Notes: generated by a model not told the origin, from the sequence alone. DNA of 54,731 nucleotides from Alkalihalobacillus alcalophilus ATCC 27647 = CGMCC 1.3604 (GCF_000292245.2 NZ_ALPT02000025.1:1-54731), one strand, 5' to 3'; shown: positions 8,180 to 17,635, counted from the stretch's first letter. A program made the numbers and translations.

Positions 8180-8411
8180 CTGACAGAGTCCTGAATCTTC
8201 GTTACTACCTTAATTCAACACGCACTTACAAAAACCCTGCTAATTAGCAAAGAATACAATTAATTTTACATGTTTTATAAGTATACCGGCAAAGACTTGG
8301 AACCGGTTCGACAAAGTGACTCTTCTTAAGCTATAGTCAGAGAATATTTGTTCTCCGACACCCTTGTAATGCCCGTCCAACAACATTTTTTACTTTTATC
8401 AAATATGAAAA
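8180..8411. other. intergenic region mreD-minC with a dispersed repeat fragment
   Basis: There is no gene in these 232 bases. Read on the minus strand it contains ATTCTCTGA followed, after 17 bases, by AGTCACTTTGTCGAACC (about 8307-8350). The same two words recur in the same order near 25,009-25,041, with a shorter gap. GGAACCGGTTC-type dyads and a CCGGTATAC stretch flank it. It presumably carries the minCD promoter, but I cannot place one with confidence. Confidence 0.55.
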
Positions 8412-8933
8412 TTAGCGCTCTCTTAATTTTGATTGTTGTACGATGTGGGCAACAAGCTTTTTAATTGGATAATACATAATAATCGCAAAGCACAGATTTC
8501 CAATTAAAGTTGGCCATAATCGTATTTCAAGAAATGTTGAAACAGGCATCTCGGTTATATCAATTAATAAAAATAAGCCATATTGATAAAACTCAATAAA
8601 ACAAACCGCTACGACAGATAGCAATAAAGGTAAGACTAGACTATCCTGTACCCTTTTAAAAGATAAGGAAAACAAATAACAAGTTAAACCAAAACCAAAT
8701 AAATAAACCCCTAACAAATCGGTATAAACAACATCATATAACAAACCGAAAATGAGTCCGTAAAAAATACTAGAAGAACGTCCTAAGTATATCCCAATAA
8801 AAACGAGTAGAACGACAATAAACCTAGCGACGACGATAAACTGACCTTCAATCGCTTGAGTGATGAATTGAAAGATCGTCCCCTCTACGATAAAAACAAA
8901 AAAGAGCAGTAAAGAGAGGTAATACCGACTCAT
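8412..8933 (-). CDS. mreD: rod shape-determining protein MreD
   Basis: A hydrophobic 173-residue integral membrane protein with about five or six helices. It belongs to the elongasome with MreB and MreC and directs lateral wall synthesis. Identity comes from position and the GLIFGLLYDVVYTDLLGVYLF segment, typical of MreD. The start overlaps the mreC stop (TAATG), indicating translational coupling. Confidence 0.93.
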   Translation of the reverse strand: MSRYYLSLLLFFVFIVEGTIFQFITQAIEGQFIVVARFIVVLLVFIGIYLGRSSSIFYGLIFGLLYDVVYTDLLGVYLFGFGLTCYLFSLSFKRVQDSLVLPLLLSVVAVCFIEFYQYGLFLLIDITEMPVSTFLEIRLWPTLIGNLCFAIIMYYPIKKLVAHIVQQSKLRER

Positions 8934-9805
8934 TATTCACCCTCCCCAAGTAGTGATGGATCAAGAGTGACAGACGTTCGTTCCACGATATAAACATAAT
9001 CAAGACCAGAAAAATCTGCGGTTGGTTCAATATAGACATTCTGTGTTAAGCCATATTCATCAGGTTCCACAAACGCTACTGTTCCAATCTCCAAACCAGC
9101 CGGATAGACATCACCCAAACCAGATGTTGCCACCATCGTATCCAGCTCAATTTCTGCATCGATATCCAGCTTTCTCATAATCAGAAGCCCTCGCTCCTCA
9201 TCATAGTCCTCCACAAACCCTGTTTCCGGGTCATCTAGCTGAATTTGGGCTGAGACACGGTTTGTTCGATCATTATCAGTTAACAGTTGAATATATGAGC
9301 TAAATTCACTCACACTTTGTACTTTTCCGATTAATCCACCTTTTGAATCGATGACAGCCATATTATTTTCTACACCGTGCTGAGTTCCACGATTTAAGCC
9401 AATATGTTCCTGCCATCTATCTGGATAACGGTGAATCACAACAGCTGGGCGCAATAAGTAGTCATGTAATGATTCTTCTAGTTCAAGCATGTCTCGCAAC
9501 GTATCGTTTTCGTTTTGTAGAAGGTTTCGCTCAACTGTTATTTTGGCATACTCTTCCAGCCTAGCTTTTAACACTTTATTCTCTTCATAGATATACTTCA
9601 TATCCCTAACATTCTCAAAGAAACCCGCTACAGCATGAGCGGGTTTTGAGAAAATGGATTGTACCCAACCAACGGTATCACGCATAATCTGCTCAGGACC
9701 CGTTACTCGTTCTCTGTCGCTTAAGGAAAAACCAATCAACGCCACCAAGATAATAATACTGACTAAGAGAACAATTAACTTTTTGTTTGAAAAAAAAGAT
9801 GGCAT
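8933..9805 (-). CDS. mreC: rod shape-determining protein MreC
   Basis: A bitopic elongasome protein of 290 residues: a short basic N-terminus, one membrane helix at about residues 9-28, a coiled-coil region at about 68-105 (YIYEENKVLKARLEEY), then the extracellular beta domains. The segment VIDSKGGLIGKVQSV and the later ATSGLGDVYPAGLEIGTV are conserved in MreC. It lies 15 bases downstream of mreB and overlaps mreD. Confidence 0.95.
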   Translation of the reverse strand: MPSFFSNKKLIVLLVSIIILVALIGFSLSDRERVTGPEQIMRDTVGWVQSIFSKPAHAVAGFFENVRDMKYIYEENKVLKARLEEYAKITVERNLLQNENDTLRDMLELEESLHDYLLRPAVVIHRYPDRWQEHIGLNRGTQHGVENNMAVIDSKGGLIGKVQSVSEFSSYIQLLTDNDRTNRVSAQIQLDDPETGFVEDYDEERGLLIMRKLDIDAEIELDTMVATSGLGDVYPAGLEIGTVAFVEPDEYGLTQNVYIEPTADFSGLDYVYIVERTSVTLDPSLLGEGE

Positions 9806-9820
9806 ATTTGAAACACCTAC

Positions 9821-10861
9821 TTATGATTTTCTATCAGATCGTGATGTAATTCCAGCTTTTGAACGGAAAAGATGCAGATTTTCTAATGCTCTCCCTGTAC
9901 CAATTGCAACACAATCTAATGGATTCTCCGCGACGATGACCGGCATATTCGTCTCGTCACTTAATACTTGATCTAAGTTACGTAAATATGCTCCCCCACC
10001 AGTTAAAACAATTCCACGATCCATAATATCGGCAGCAAGCTCAGGTGGCGATTGCTCTAATGTATTTTTCACAGCCTCAATAATAGTCGTCACCGTATCA
10101 GCTAAGGCTCCAGCAATTTCATCCGCTGTTACAGAAAGCGTTTTTGGCAAACCTGTTAAAAGATCGCGCCCACGAATGTCCATATCATCCACGCCTTCAG
10201 GTGCACCAGCTGAACCAATCTCAAGCTTCAATGTTTCGGCCGTACGCTCCCCAATCATTAAATTATACTTTCTTTTAACGTATTGGATAATCGCCTCGTC
10301 CATTTCATCACCAGCGACACGGATCGATTGACTTGTCACGATCCCGCCTAATGAAATAATCGCGACTTCCGTTGTACCGCCTCCGATATCAACGACCATG
10401 CTCCCCGTTGGTTCCCAAACAGGTAAATCGGCACCAATCGCTGCAGCAAAAGGCTCCTCTAATGTATAAGCTTCCTTTGCTCCCGCTTGTTTTGTCGCAT
10501 CTTCAACTGCTCGTTTTTCAACCGCAGTAATTCCTGTTGGTACACAAACCATAACATTCGGTCGACGTGAAAACAGAGAGCGATTTTTAGCTGCTTGTCG
10601 AATAAAATGTTTCAACATTGTAGCTGTTGTATCAAAATCAGCAATAACTCCATCTTTCATCGGACGAACTGCAACAATATTCCCCGGCGTACGCCCAATC
10701 ATATTTTTCGCATCATTTCCTACTGCTTCAATAGAACCTGTATCTGTACGAAGTGCAACAACCGAAGGCTCACGCACAACAATTCCTTTACCTTTAACAT
10801 AGACGAGCGTATTTGCCGTCCCTAAATCAATCCCAATATCTTTTGAAAACCCACCAAACAT
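9821..10861 (-). CDS. mreB: actin-like cell-shape protein MreB
   Basis: The actin homologue that forms membrane filaments guiding wall elongation. Key segments are IGIDLGTANTLVYVKGKG at the N-terminus (phosphate 1 loop), VCVPTGITAVEKRAVEDA, VVDIGGGTTEVAIISLGG (phosphate 2) and VLTGGGAYLRNLD (adenosine motif). At 346 residues it is normal for the family. It heads the mreBCD operon; upstream, a TATAAT -10-like element is visible about 35-45 bases before the start, with a poor -35. The 160-base gap to radC holds no gene. Confidence 0.97.
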   Translation of the reverse strand: MFGGFSKDIGIDLGTANTLVYVKGKGIVVREPSVVALRTDTGSIEAVGNDAKNMIGRTPGNIVAVRPMKDGVIADFDTTATMLKHFIRQAAKNRSLFSRRPNVMVCVPTGITAVEKRAVEDATKQAGAKEAYTLEEPFAAAIGADLPVWEPTGSMVVDIGGGTTEVAIISLGGIVTSQSIRVAGDEMDEAIIQYVKRKYNLMIGERTAETLKLEIGSAGAPEGVDDMDIRGRDLLTGLPKTLSVTADEIAGALADTVTTIIEAVKNTLEQSPPELAADIMDRGIVLTGGGAYLRNLDQVLSDETNMPVIVAENPLDCVAIGTGRALENLHLFRSKAGITSRSDRKS

Positions 10862-11020
10862 CTATATGTATCTCCCTTCACTGATCCAAAATCATACCCT
10901 TTATTATATCTAATAATTGAGCAAAAAAATAGCCTTAAGTTCCCCGTAAATAATTTTACATTTTTTCCATTAGTTCTAACATTCTTTTCTATTTATTGAA
11001 ACCATTCTTTTTAACTTCCT

Positions 11021-11713
11021 TCATTTAACATACCCTTGTTCTTTTAAGCTAATGTATTTTCTGTCACCAATAATGACATGATCCAATAATTCAATTCCTA
11101 GAACGTGTCCAGCTTCCGATAATCGGGTCGTAACATCAATATCTTCTTTACTAGGTGTTGGGTCTCCTGAGGGGTGGTTATGAAGACAAATAAGCGAAGC
11201 GGCTGAACGTTTTAAAGCTTCTTTAAAAACCTCGCGCGGATGTACAATTGAGGCATTCAAACTCCCTATAAACAGCGTTTGACGATGAATGACTTGATTT
11301 TTTGTATTTAAATAAAGAGCCATAAAATGTTCCTGTTTTAAAAAACGCATATCTTCCATTACAAAGTTGGATACATCCTCTGGGGAACGGATAACATACC
11401 GATCTGCAGGGACAAAATTATGAATCCGCCTTCCTAATTCAATCGCTGCACTTAATTCAACAGCTTTGGCAATTCCGATGCCTTTTAACGAACACATTTC
11501 TTCAATCGTCGCTTCCTTTAATAAGGTAATGCCATCAAAAACCTTCAAAACTTGTTGAGCAATTTGTAAGACCGATTCGTTCTTTGTACCTGACCTTAAT
11601 AAAATCGCTAATAGCTCTTGATTCGATAAAGCTCGAATCCCGTCTTTTAACATACGTTCACGCGGGCGTTCACTTACGGGGACATCACGAATGGGGAGAG
11701 GTTGTTCGTTCAA
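11021..11713 (-). CDS. radC: RadC family JAMM-domain protein
   Basis: A 230-residue protein with an N-terminal helix-hairpin-helix region (LSNQELLAILLRSGT; LKGIGIAKAVEL) and a C-terminal MPN/JAMM metalloprotease-like domain with the zinc motif HNHPSGDPTPSKEDID. The N-terminal PIRDVPVSERPRERM is typical. Older work linked RadC to DNA repair, but the biochemical role is not settled. It starts four bases after maf ends and lies before mreB, as in B. subtilis (ysxA). Confidence 0.95.
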   Translation of the reverse strand: MNEQPLPIRDVPVSERPRERMLKDGIRALSNQELLAILLRSGTKNESVLQIAQQVLKVFDGITLLKEATIEEMCSLKGIGIAKAVELSAAIELGRRIHNFVPADRYVIRSPEDVSNFVMEDMRFLKQEHFMALYLNTKNQVIHRQTLFIGSLNASIVHPREVFKEALKRSAASLICLHNHPSGDPTPSKEDIDVTTRLSEAGHVLGIELLDHVIIGDRKYISLKEQGYVK

Positions 11714-11717
11714 TCGA

Positions 11718-12314
11718 TTACTCCTTCCAACTATTCAATTTTTTATCTTCGGGAAAAATAGAATACGCTGCTAAAGCTCTCATCACTTTAGCTAATGGCA
11801 AACCAACAACATTATTGTAATCGCCTTTTATTTCCTTGACCAAATAAGCTCCTAACCCTTGAATCGCATAAGAACCCGCCTTACCAATCGGCTCACCACT
11901 ATTCAAATAACGCATTATTTCATCATCTGTCAGCTCATACATTTCAACATCGGTTTGTTGATAAAAATGTTGAGTTTGATCACGCGATAAAATCGAAACT
12001 CCTGTATAAACAGAATGTCTACAACCAGAAAGGAGCTTTAACATTTGGAAGGCTTCCTCTTTACTCTCGGGTTTACCGAGTATGTTATCTGCCTTTGCCA
12101 CTATCGTATCAGCTCCTAGAACAATTCTATCAGGATGATCATCAAAAACAGCTTCAGCTTTTCGGTTTGCTAATTGTAAGACGAGCTTCTCTGGGAGTAG
12201 GTTTTCTTGCACTTGTTCAGATGTGTCTTTTGTTATAATCTCAAATGAATAATTGACTTGCTTCAGCAATTCTTGACGCCTCGGGGAACTTGAGGCCAAA
12301 ATGAAAGGTATCAT
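11718..12314 (-). CDS. maf: Maf nucleotide pyrophosphatase
   Basis: A house-cleaning pyrophosphatase acting on dTTP/UTP and modified nucleotides, linked to septum control in Bacillus. The signature FILASSSPRRQELLKQ is at the N-terminus, with VLGADTIV near residue 65 and GSYAIQGLGAYLVKEIKGDYNNVVGLPL near the end. The frame opens at 12323 with a GTG, but GAGGTG sits six bases before the ATG at 12314, giving 198 residues. Neighbours radC and spoIIB are in the standard order. Confidence 0.95.
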   Translation of the reverse strand: MIPFILASSSPRRQELLKQVNYSFEIITKDTSEQVQENLLPEKLVLQLANRKAEAVFDDHPDRIVLGADTIVAKADNILGKPESKEEAFQMLKLLSGCRHSVYTGVSILSRDQTQHFYQQTDVEMYELTDDEIMRYLNSGEPIGKAGSYAIQGLGAYLVKEIKGDYNNVVGLPLAKVMRALAAYSIFPEDKKLNSWKE

Positions 12315-12418
12315 GAAGGGCACCTCACCAATAAGTTTTTCTCTTATTGTACAAGGTTATCTTCATAATACCAAATTTAGCTAATCACAACAATTTTTTT
12401 ATCTGAATATTTAATCAA

Positions 12419-13924
12419 TTACTCCTTTGTATTCATCATAAGCGAATAATTATTTAAAACAGATAATAAAGCTTGCTGAACCTTAATCGCATCAGATCCA
12501 CTTTGACTTTCATTATAAGAGGCTAAAGCAGCATTCGCTTCTTTTAACCTGTCTGCCATCTCTAATGCGTATGGTTTAATCTCATCCGGCAAATTGGAAA
12601 AAGCGACATCCCGTTGCTCAGACAAAGCATTCATTTTATTTGTTGAGGTATCAAGCTGTGAGGCTGAAATCGTCGCTTCCTTTGTTAAAGCAGCCGCAGA
12701 TAAAGTAGAAAGCTGCTGAAATAACTGAATCGCTTCCTCAAACCAAGCTTGACTTTCCACTGACGGCGGCACAGAATCACCATTAATTTGGTACGTTTTC
12801 ACATACGTTTCTTGTCCTTCACCGACAAAATAGGCACTCACATTCTGTGCTTCGGCTCGATCAGCAGCAAGTCCAATAAATAAATAAAAACTCTCTGTAT
12901 CCGCTAATAACACCGATGGAAACCCATTTGATAACATTTGTTCGTTCATTTCATTTCCCTTTTCTAGAGTCGAAAACGCACCAGCTTGTACAACTTCAGC
13001 TGTGAGTCGTGGCCATTGAAGCTGATGATTGGTCGCACCTGCATCAACACCATTATTGCTCATAACAGGTACGGCTCCGTTTTGTGTTATTGACACATCA
13101 CTTTCCCCAGTAAAAATCGTCTTAATCACAAACCCAAAACTTAACCCAACAATAATCGCTGAAAGAATCGCCATGACCGTCATTACTGGAAAATCCTGAA
13201 ATGAAAAATTCCCTTTTTTCTTCTTTTTCCGTTTATACGGCAAACTCGGCCCTTGCTCACGATTCCCATCATCCCAAAACGGAGCCGCGTTTCGTTTCCG
13301 TTCCTCCTGAAGCTGCCCAAAATCAATCACCTTATCATTTGGTAACGGAACTTCTAACTCCATTTCTGATGAAGTTCCCTGTTCAATCTCGTTTTGGTAA
13401 GTTTGACTATTATTCACTGATGATGCTCGACCAGTAGACAAATCGACTTTTTGACTTTTTTGAGACGGGTTTTCCTTTCCGTTTTTATCGTTAGCAACTT
13501 CCTCCACTTTTTCCTGATCCTGCAATTGATCACCATTCGTATCAGGGAAAATGTGCGGAATCGGTCTCATATTTCTTTTGGACTTGTCCAAATTATCCAT
13601 CTCTTTTTTCTGTTTATTTAGAAATGGCCGGACGACGTCATTTTTATATGGAGCCGCAAATGACTTAACAGTTTCAGTTTTAGGTTGCTTTGTGAACGGC
13701 TCTTTAGCGTTTCTTTTCTCAAGGGGGCGAATTTCTTCAGATAACTGGTTTTTCTTCTGAATTTTATCTTTCTTTTTATCCACTTTTATCGGCTGCACTT
13801 CTTGTCGCTCTTCAATTTGTTGCTGCAGCTGTCGGTTTGTTACATGTTTACTAGACAAATCCACCTTCTTCACTGGCTGATTGAGTTTAATTGAAATCGT
13901 CCGCTTCTCCTGTTCGCTTCCCAT
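12419..13924 (-). CDS. spoIIB: SPOR-domain sporulation protein, SpoIIB type
   Basis: A 501-residue membrane protein: a long charged, Gln/Lys-rich cytoplasmic region (1-240) ending in a KRKKKKK cluster, one membrane helix at about 247-268, and an outer SPOR domain at about 308-380 (VVQAGAFSTLEKGNEMNEQM...) that would bind denuded peptidoglycan. B. subtilis spoIIB sits at this place between comC and maf and speeds engulfment-stage septal wall removal. The protein here is considerably longer than the roughly 330-residue B. subtilis version because of its cytoplasmic part. The assignment rests on position and domain layout; sequence outside SPOR is poorly conserved. Confidence 0.75.
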   Translation of the reverse strand: MGSEQEKRTISIKLNQPVKKVDLSSKHVTNRQLQQQIEERQEVQPIKVDKKKDKIQKKNQLSEEIRPLEKRNAKEPFTKQPKTETVKSFAAPYKNDVVRPFLNKQKKEMDNLDKSKRNMRPIPHIFPDTNGDQLQDQEKVEEVANDKNGKENPSQKSQKVDLSTGRASSVNNSQTYQNEIEQGTSSEMELEVPLPNDKVIDFGQLQEERKRNAAPFWDDGNREQGPSLPYKRKKKKKGNFSFQDFPVMTVMAILSAIIVGLSFGFVIKTIFTGESDVSITQNGAVPVMSNNGVDAGATNHQLQWPRLTAEVVQAGAFSTLEKGNEMNEQMLSNGFPSVLLADTESFYLFIGLAADRAEAQNVSAYFVGEGQETYVKTYQINGDSVPPSVESQAWFEEAIQLFQQLSTLSAAALTKEATISASQLDTSTNKMNALSEQRDVAFSNLPDEIKPYALEMADRLKEANAALASYNESQSGSDAIKVQQALLSVLNNYSLMMNTKE

Positions 13925-14065
13925 GAAAAAGATCCCCTTTCACGTTATCTTCTTAAATCTATTCTATTAAACTTGAGGGGATGATAGAACTAGAATTCAA
14001 AAATATTTTCAAAAATATGATTCTTTTGTAAAGAGGATATGATAGCGGATTAAATGAAACGGGGT

Positions 14066-14440
14066 GAGAGAGTTTTATTCCCAACTGTCTGTTATTCGCA
14101 CCGTAATCTTGGCTTTGCTGGCTTTTCATTACCTATTATCTGCTATTCGTACCCTAATCTTGGCTTTGCTGGCTTTTCATTACCTATTATCTGCTATTCG
14201 CACCCTAATCTTGGCTTTGCTGGCTTTTCATTACCTATTAACCATTATTCGCTCCCTAATCTACGCCTTGACAATTTTTCATTACCTATTATCTGCTATT
14301 CGTACCCTAATCTTGGCTTTGCTGGCTTTTCATTACCTATTAACCATTATTCGCTCCCTAATCTACGCCTTGACAATTTTTCATTACCTATTAACCATTA
14401 TTCGCTCCCTAATCTCGGCTTCTGCAATTTTATATTACGA
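14066..14440. repeat. 51-bp tandem repeat, about seven units
   Basis: The unit CATTACCTATTATCTGCTAT and what follows recurs every 51 bases between about 14,066 and 14,440, in two sub-types: one with CTTGGCTTTGCTGGCTTTT and one with CTACGCCTTGACAATTTTT. Because 51 is a multiple of three, two plus frames stay open and translate to a 17-residue repeat. Neither has a ribosome site, so I do not call a gene. The array lies upstream of spoIIB and downstream of the pilus-operon terminator, and its units share TTACCT and CTCCCTnnTCTnGGCTT-type words with the array at 1-125. Confidence 0.9.
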
Positions 14441-14472
14441 ATCTCCTTCTCATTTCAAAAAGCAAACAACAA

Positions 14473-14514
14473 AAAAGCTGACGAGATGTCTGCTTTCGAC
14501 TCTCATCAGCTTTA
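14473..14514 (-). terminator. terminator of the pilMNO transcript
   Basis: In the minus sense AAGCTGATGAGA pairs with TCTCGTCAGCTT around a 14-base loop and is followed by TTTTTTGTTG. It lies about 50 bases past the pilO stop. Confidence 0.88.
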
Positions 14515-14562
14515 AAATGTGACGTTTTTTTCCTCTAGAATCTTTTATTAATCAAAATTCGC

Positions 14563-15312
14563 TCAACGAAAAGGATCATCTTTGTCCGAGTGATTCGGAT
14601 AATTAATATTCGGTTCGTAATCTGAAGCAATCTCTGCTATTTCAGGATAATAGAATGTTGAAACGACTAATGAAGCAGTCAGTTGACTCTCCTCACCATC
14701 ATTCGTTTCCCTAAAATTGAAACTGTCTACTTTAACAATTCGCTCAAGCTGCTGCAAATCTTCCACAAACGAAATGAGACTATGATAATTCGGTGCCTCT
14801 AACTGAAGAGATAACCGAAATGATGCAAGTCCTTCAACGACAGCCAGTTCTTCGGCAAATTGCTGATCGGCACTGTTGCTTTCCTCACTCATATCTGCTT
14901 CTTCATTTATCTCATTTGATTCCGTTTCACTTTCTTCCATCTCAGCGATAATCGCTCCAGACAAATCAGCACTAGCTCGTGTCTCCACTGTAATAGAACG
15001 AATCTCAGTCGACGTACTCTCGCTAATTTCGTTTAACAAAACGAAGAAGTAGTCTTGCCATGGCTCGCTTGGAAGCTTTTCTTGTAATTGCTCTAGACTA
15101 TAATCAAGTTCAACGTCAGCACCTTGTTGTGCCTCACTTCCAAGCAAAAGTTGTAAAGTCTCTTGCTCAACCTTTAACTGCTCCTCTACCCTTGTCGCCT
15201 GTTCACTATGTGGTCGAACGAGTGAAAAATACAAATACAAATGAACTAAAAGGACGAGTGACAAAAATAGCACAAAAAATAAAATGCGTTTTTTAGGCCA
15301 AAATAACCTCAT
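14563..15312 (-). CDS. pilO: PilO-like type IV pilus assembly protein
   Basis: A 249-residue bitopic protein: basic N-terminus (RLFWPKKR), one membrane helix at about 10-28, a coiled-coil stretch (about 35-60), then an extracellular domain with an unusually acidic insertion of Glu, Ser and Asn at about 125-150. PilO pairs with PilN to connect the cytoplasmic PilM ring to the pilus machine. Sequence identity is weak, as normal for this family; the call rests on topology and order after pilM and pilN. It overlaps pilN by four bases. Confidence 0.75.
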   Translation of the reverse strand: MRLFWPKKRILFFVLFLSLVLLVHLYLYFSLVRPHSEQATRVEEQLKVEQETLQLLLGSEAQQGADVELDYSLEQLQEKLPSEPWQDYFFVLLNEISESTSTEIRSITVETRASADLSGAIIAEMEESETESNEINEEADMSEESNSADQQFAEELAVVEGLASFRLSLQLEAPNYHSLISFVEDLQQLERIVKVDSFNFRETNDGEESQLTASLVVSTFYYPEIAEIASDYEPNINYPNHSDKDDPFR

Positions 15313-15860
15313 TTGCTCTCACCTAATTTTTCTAAGTTAGCCTGATTTAACTGGACTTGAAAAGCTGCTGTATGAGTAGGGTCATCTGCCCCTTCCCCTG
15401 TCCTCACTTCTAAAACCCAAACTTCATCAACGACTTCTGACTGCCTCAACTCATTTTGATAAGCTGACATTTCTTCTACTTGCATAAACTGAACATTCAT
15501 TTCTATAGATGAAGCTCCATTCAGTTGAAAGTCCGAAAAAACAACATTGGCAGGCAACAAACGAACCATCTCTTGCATCACCCTCGGCACATAAGAAATG
15601 TCTTTTTCTAACCTTAATACGGCCATATTCCATTTCTTCTCTTCCGATATATGCAGCGTCGAGCTCTGGTTAAGCGTTGTAATCTCAAGTTGAACTTCAT
15701 TTAATAATTGCTGATTATCAACTACTCGTGTTTTAGCATGCTGTGCCTGATTCATTGTAAAGACGAGCATAAAGATGATATACAATAAAACAATTAGGAA
15801 AATAAACAGTGGTGTTATATCACGTTTTCTTTTTTCAGGAAGTAAATTTACCTCAAGCAT
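15309..15860 (-). CDS. pilN: PilN-like type IV pilus assembly protein
   Basis: A 183-residue bitopic protein. It begins MLEVNLLPEKRKRDI, and the VNLLP motif is the conserved PilN segment that binds PilM. A membrane helix follows at about residues 17-38, then a coiled coil and a small ferredoxin-like outer domain. It starts at the pilM stop and overlaps pilO, giving a tightly coupled pilM-pilN-pilO set. Confidence 0.85.
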   Translation of the reverse strand: MLEVNLLPEKRKRDITPLFIFLIVLLYIIFMLVFTMNQAQHAKTRVVDNQQLLNEVQLEITTLNQSSTLHISEEKKWNMAVLRLEKDISYVPRVMQEMVRLLPANVVFSDFQLNGASSIEMNVQFMQVEEMSAYQNELRQSEVVDEVWVLEVRTGEGADDPTHTAAFQVQLNQANLEKLGESK

Positions 15861-16795
15861 TAATGCACCTCTTTTTTCAAAACAAGCCCATAGCTATCAT
15901 AGTAGCGAGCAGTGGACTCATCCTCAGCAAGCTTTTTATACTGGATGACAGGAAAATCTAATTGTTCGGCTAAATAATTTTTTAAGTCTGATAAGTTCTG
16001 ATGGTCACCACATAACAAAAGATGAGAGTATTTCCCTTTCCCGACTCTAACATTGAAACGATAAAAGTTAATTACCCGTTCAATCTCTTGATAAGTCTGT
16101 TCGACATAAGAAAAAGCGGGATCATCTTCTGTCATAAATTCGACCGACTCTTGGAAGATATGTCTAAAAAAGAGCGGCAATCCCTTTTGAAAAACAGCAA
16201 ACGTCAAAGAATGTTGATCCATTTGCACTAAAAGCTGTTCCTCTTGTTCCGCACACGTAAATTGCTTCGAAAACAAACGATAGCTGCAAAGAGAACGAAC
16301 ATCAAGTGCATTCAGTTCAATAGACAGCTTCCCGAAAAAATGAATCAATTGCCCAACAACTTTCTCCTGGACAGCAAATAATAAAACCTCATCCTCTTTT
16401 TCTCCTTTTTCAATCGTATGAACATCAAAAATCGGATCTTCCCATGGTAAAAGCAATGTTTCGCCAAGTTCATGATACAGTTGGCCTTTAATCTCTTCTT
16501 TATTTTGTCCTTTTTTGACTTGGTGTCGTCGTATAATGAGCTGACTGTCAGGAATACAAATTTGAATTTTTTCGTTTTTTAACCCCCATTTTTCGATATA
16601 GGGACTAAGCAACTCGATTAATTCTTCCTCTTGCACAATTAAACCATCATGAATAAGCCCTGCTGGTAAAATAATCTCATCAATAGTTGTAATCGATTCA
16701 TGATCAGGCTTTGCACTTCCGATATACCGAATCACATGATCTTTTAATATGAGAGCATGACGATGCTTTTGTTTAAATAATGATAAAAAACCCAT
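15860..16795 (-). CDS. pilM: PilM-like actin-fold pilus assembly ATPase
   Basis: A 311-residue cytoplasmic protein of the PilM (FtsA/actin-like) family that binds the N-terminal tail of PilN and links the pilus ring to the ATPases. Visible features are the ALILKDHVIRYIG strand at the start, ICIPDSQLIIRRH near 80, and LLLCGDHQNLSDLKNYLAEQL near the C-terminus. The frame opens at a GTG at 16804, but that GTG overlaps the ribosome site CGGAG, so I place the start at the ATG at 16795. It comes after the prepilin peptidase gene with a 36-base gap. Confidence 0.82.
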   Translation of the reverse strand: MGFLSLFKQKHRHALILKDHVIRYIGSAKPDHESITTIDEIILPAGLIHDGLIVQEEELIELLSPYIEKWGLKNEKIQICIPDSQLIIRRHQVKKGQNKEEIKGQLYHELGETLLLPWEDPIFDVHTIEKGEKEDEVLLFAVQEKVVGQLIHFFGKLSIELNALDVRSLCSYRLFSKQFTCAEQEEQLLVQMDQHSLTFAVFQKGLPLFFRHIFQESVEFMTEDDPAFSYVEQTYQEIERVINFYRFNVRVGKGKYSHLLLCGDHQNLSDLKNYLAEQLDFPVIQYKKLAEDESTARYYDSYGLVLKKEVH

Positions 16796-16831
16796 ACTGT
16801 TCACTCCGAACTTTAATGATCTCTCTTTTTA

Positions 16832-17593
16832 TTAAAAACCGCTAATATGCAAATACCACACAATCAAATCATGCCCGTAAAAATAACTGAGCAATGTGCC
16901 GAGTACGATAAAGGGCCCAAACGGAATTGGTTGTTTTCGTTTTACTTTTCCAGTTAGCATTAAAACTCCACCAATCGCCGCTCCAAAAAAACAGGAGAAC
17001 ATAAACGCTAACAAAACCAACTCAAAACCGAGGATGGCACCAAGAAGAGCGAATAATTTCACATCGCCACCGCCCATTCCACCTTTACTAATAATAGCGA
17101 TTAAGAGCAATAACCCAAACCCGACAGCTGCTCCTAAAGGTAGCTCCCACCAGTGTTCAAAAGGGACAACGAACATTCGAAGCCCGATAAAAAACGGACT
17201 AAAAAAGAGCAATAGCTTATTAGGAATCAGCATATAACGGATATCCGTGACGATAATAATCATCAATAACGAGATTAATAGGAAAGCGACAAGAAGCTCC
17301 AAATCAAACCCGATTTGCCAAAAAGCAAAAACAAATAAAGTCGCTGTACTCAGTTCAATTAGTGGATAAAGCGGAGAAATCGGTGCCTGACAGCTCCGAC
17401 ATTTCCCCTTCAAAAAAAGATAAGAGAAAAGCGGGTATAGATCCTGTGCCGCTAGCGTCCGATCACAGCTCGGGCAATACGAACGAGCCCGAGTAAATAA
17501 ATTTCCGTTAGGCAACCGCAAACCGACTACATTATAAAACGAGCCTAAACAAAGCCCGAGTACCGCTAAATATAAAATGATAAACAGCTCCAC
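16832..17593 (-). CDS. comC: type IV prepilin peptidase (ComC/PilD)
   Basis: A membrane aspartic peptidase (A24A) of 253 residues that cleaves and N-methylates prepilins on the cytoplasmic side. It keeps the two CxxC pairs (CPSCDRTL and CRSCQAP) of the methylase/zinc loop, the first catalytic Asp in VTDIRYMLIPN and the second in GGGDVKLFALLG. About seven or eight helices are predicted. The start is a GTG at 17593 with AGGAGGAG eight bases upstream. In B. subtilis comC stands alone here next to spoIIB; in this genome it is embedded in a full pilus cluster. Confidence 0.95.
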   Translation of the reverse strand: MELFIILYLAVLGLCLGSFYNVVGLRLPNGNLFTRARSYCPSCDRTLAAQDLYPLFSYLFLKGKCRSCQAPISPLYPLIELSTATLFVFAFWQIGFDLELLVAFLLISLLMIIIVTDIRYMLIPNKLLLFFSPFFIGLRMFVVPFEHWWELPLGAAVGFGLLLLIAIISKGGMGGGDVKLFALLGAILGFELVLLAFMFSCFFGAAIGGVLMLTGKVKRKQPIPFGPFIVLGTLLSYFYGHDLIVWYLHISGF

Positions 17594-17635
17594 ACCCGCT
17601 CCTCCTTTTTAATAACTAGTTGAAAGATTTTATGG

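Noticed and set aside
1..14440. CRISPR array as explanation for the 51-52-bp repeats
   Set aside because: Whole units repeat without unique spacers, and no cas gene is present in the window.
14054..14522. Two overlapping plus-strand frames encoding 17-residue repeats
   Set aside because: They come from a 51-bp tandem repeat (a multiple of three keeps frames open), have no ribosome site, and two frames are open at once.
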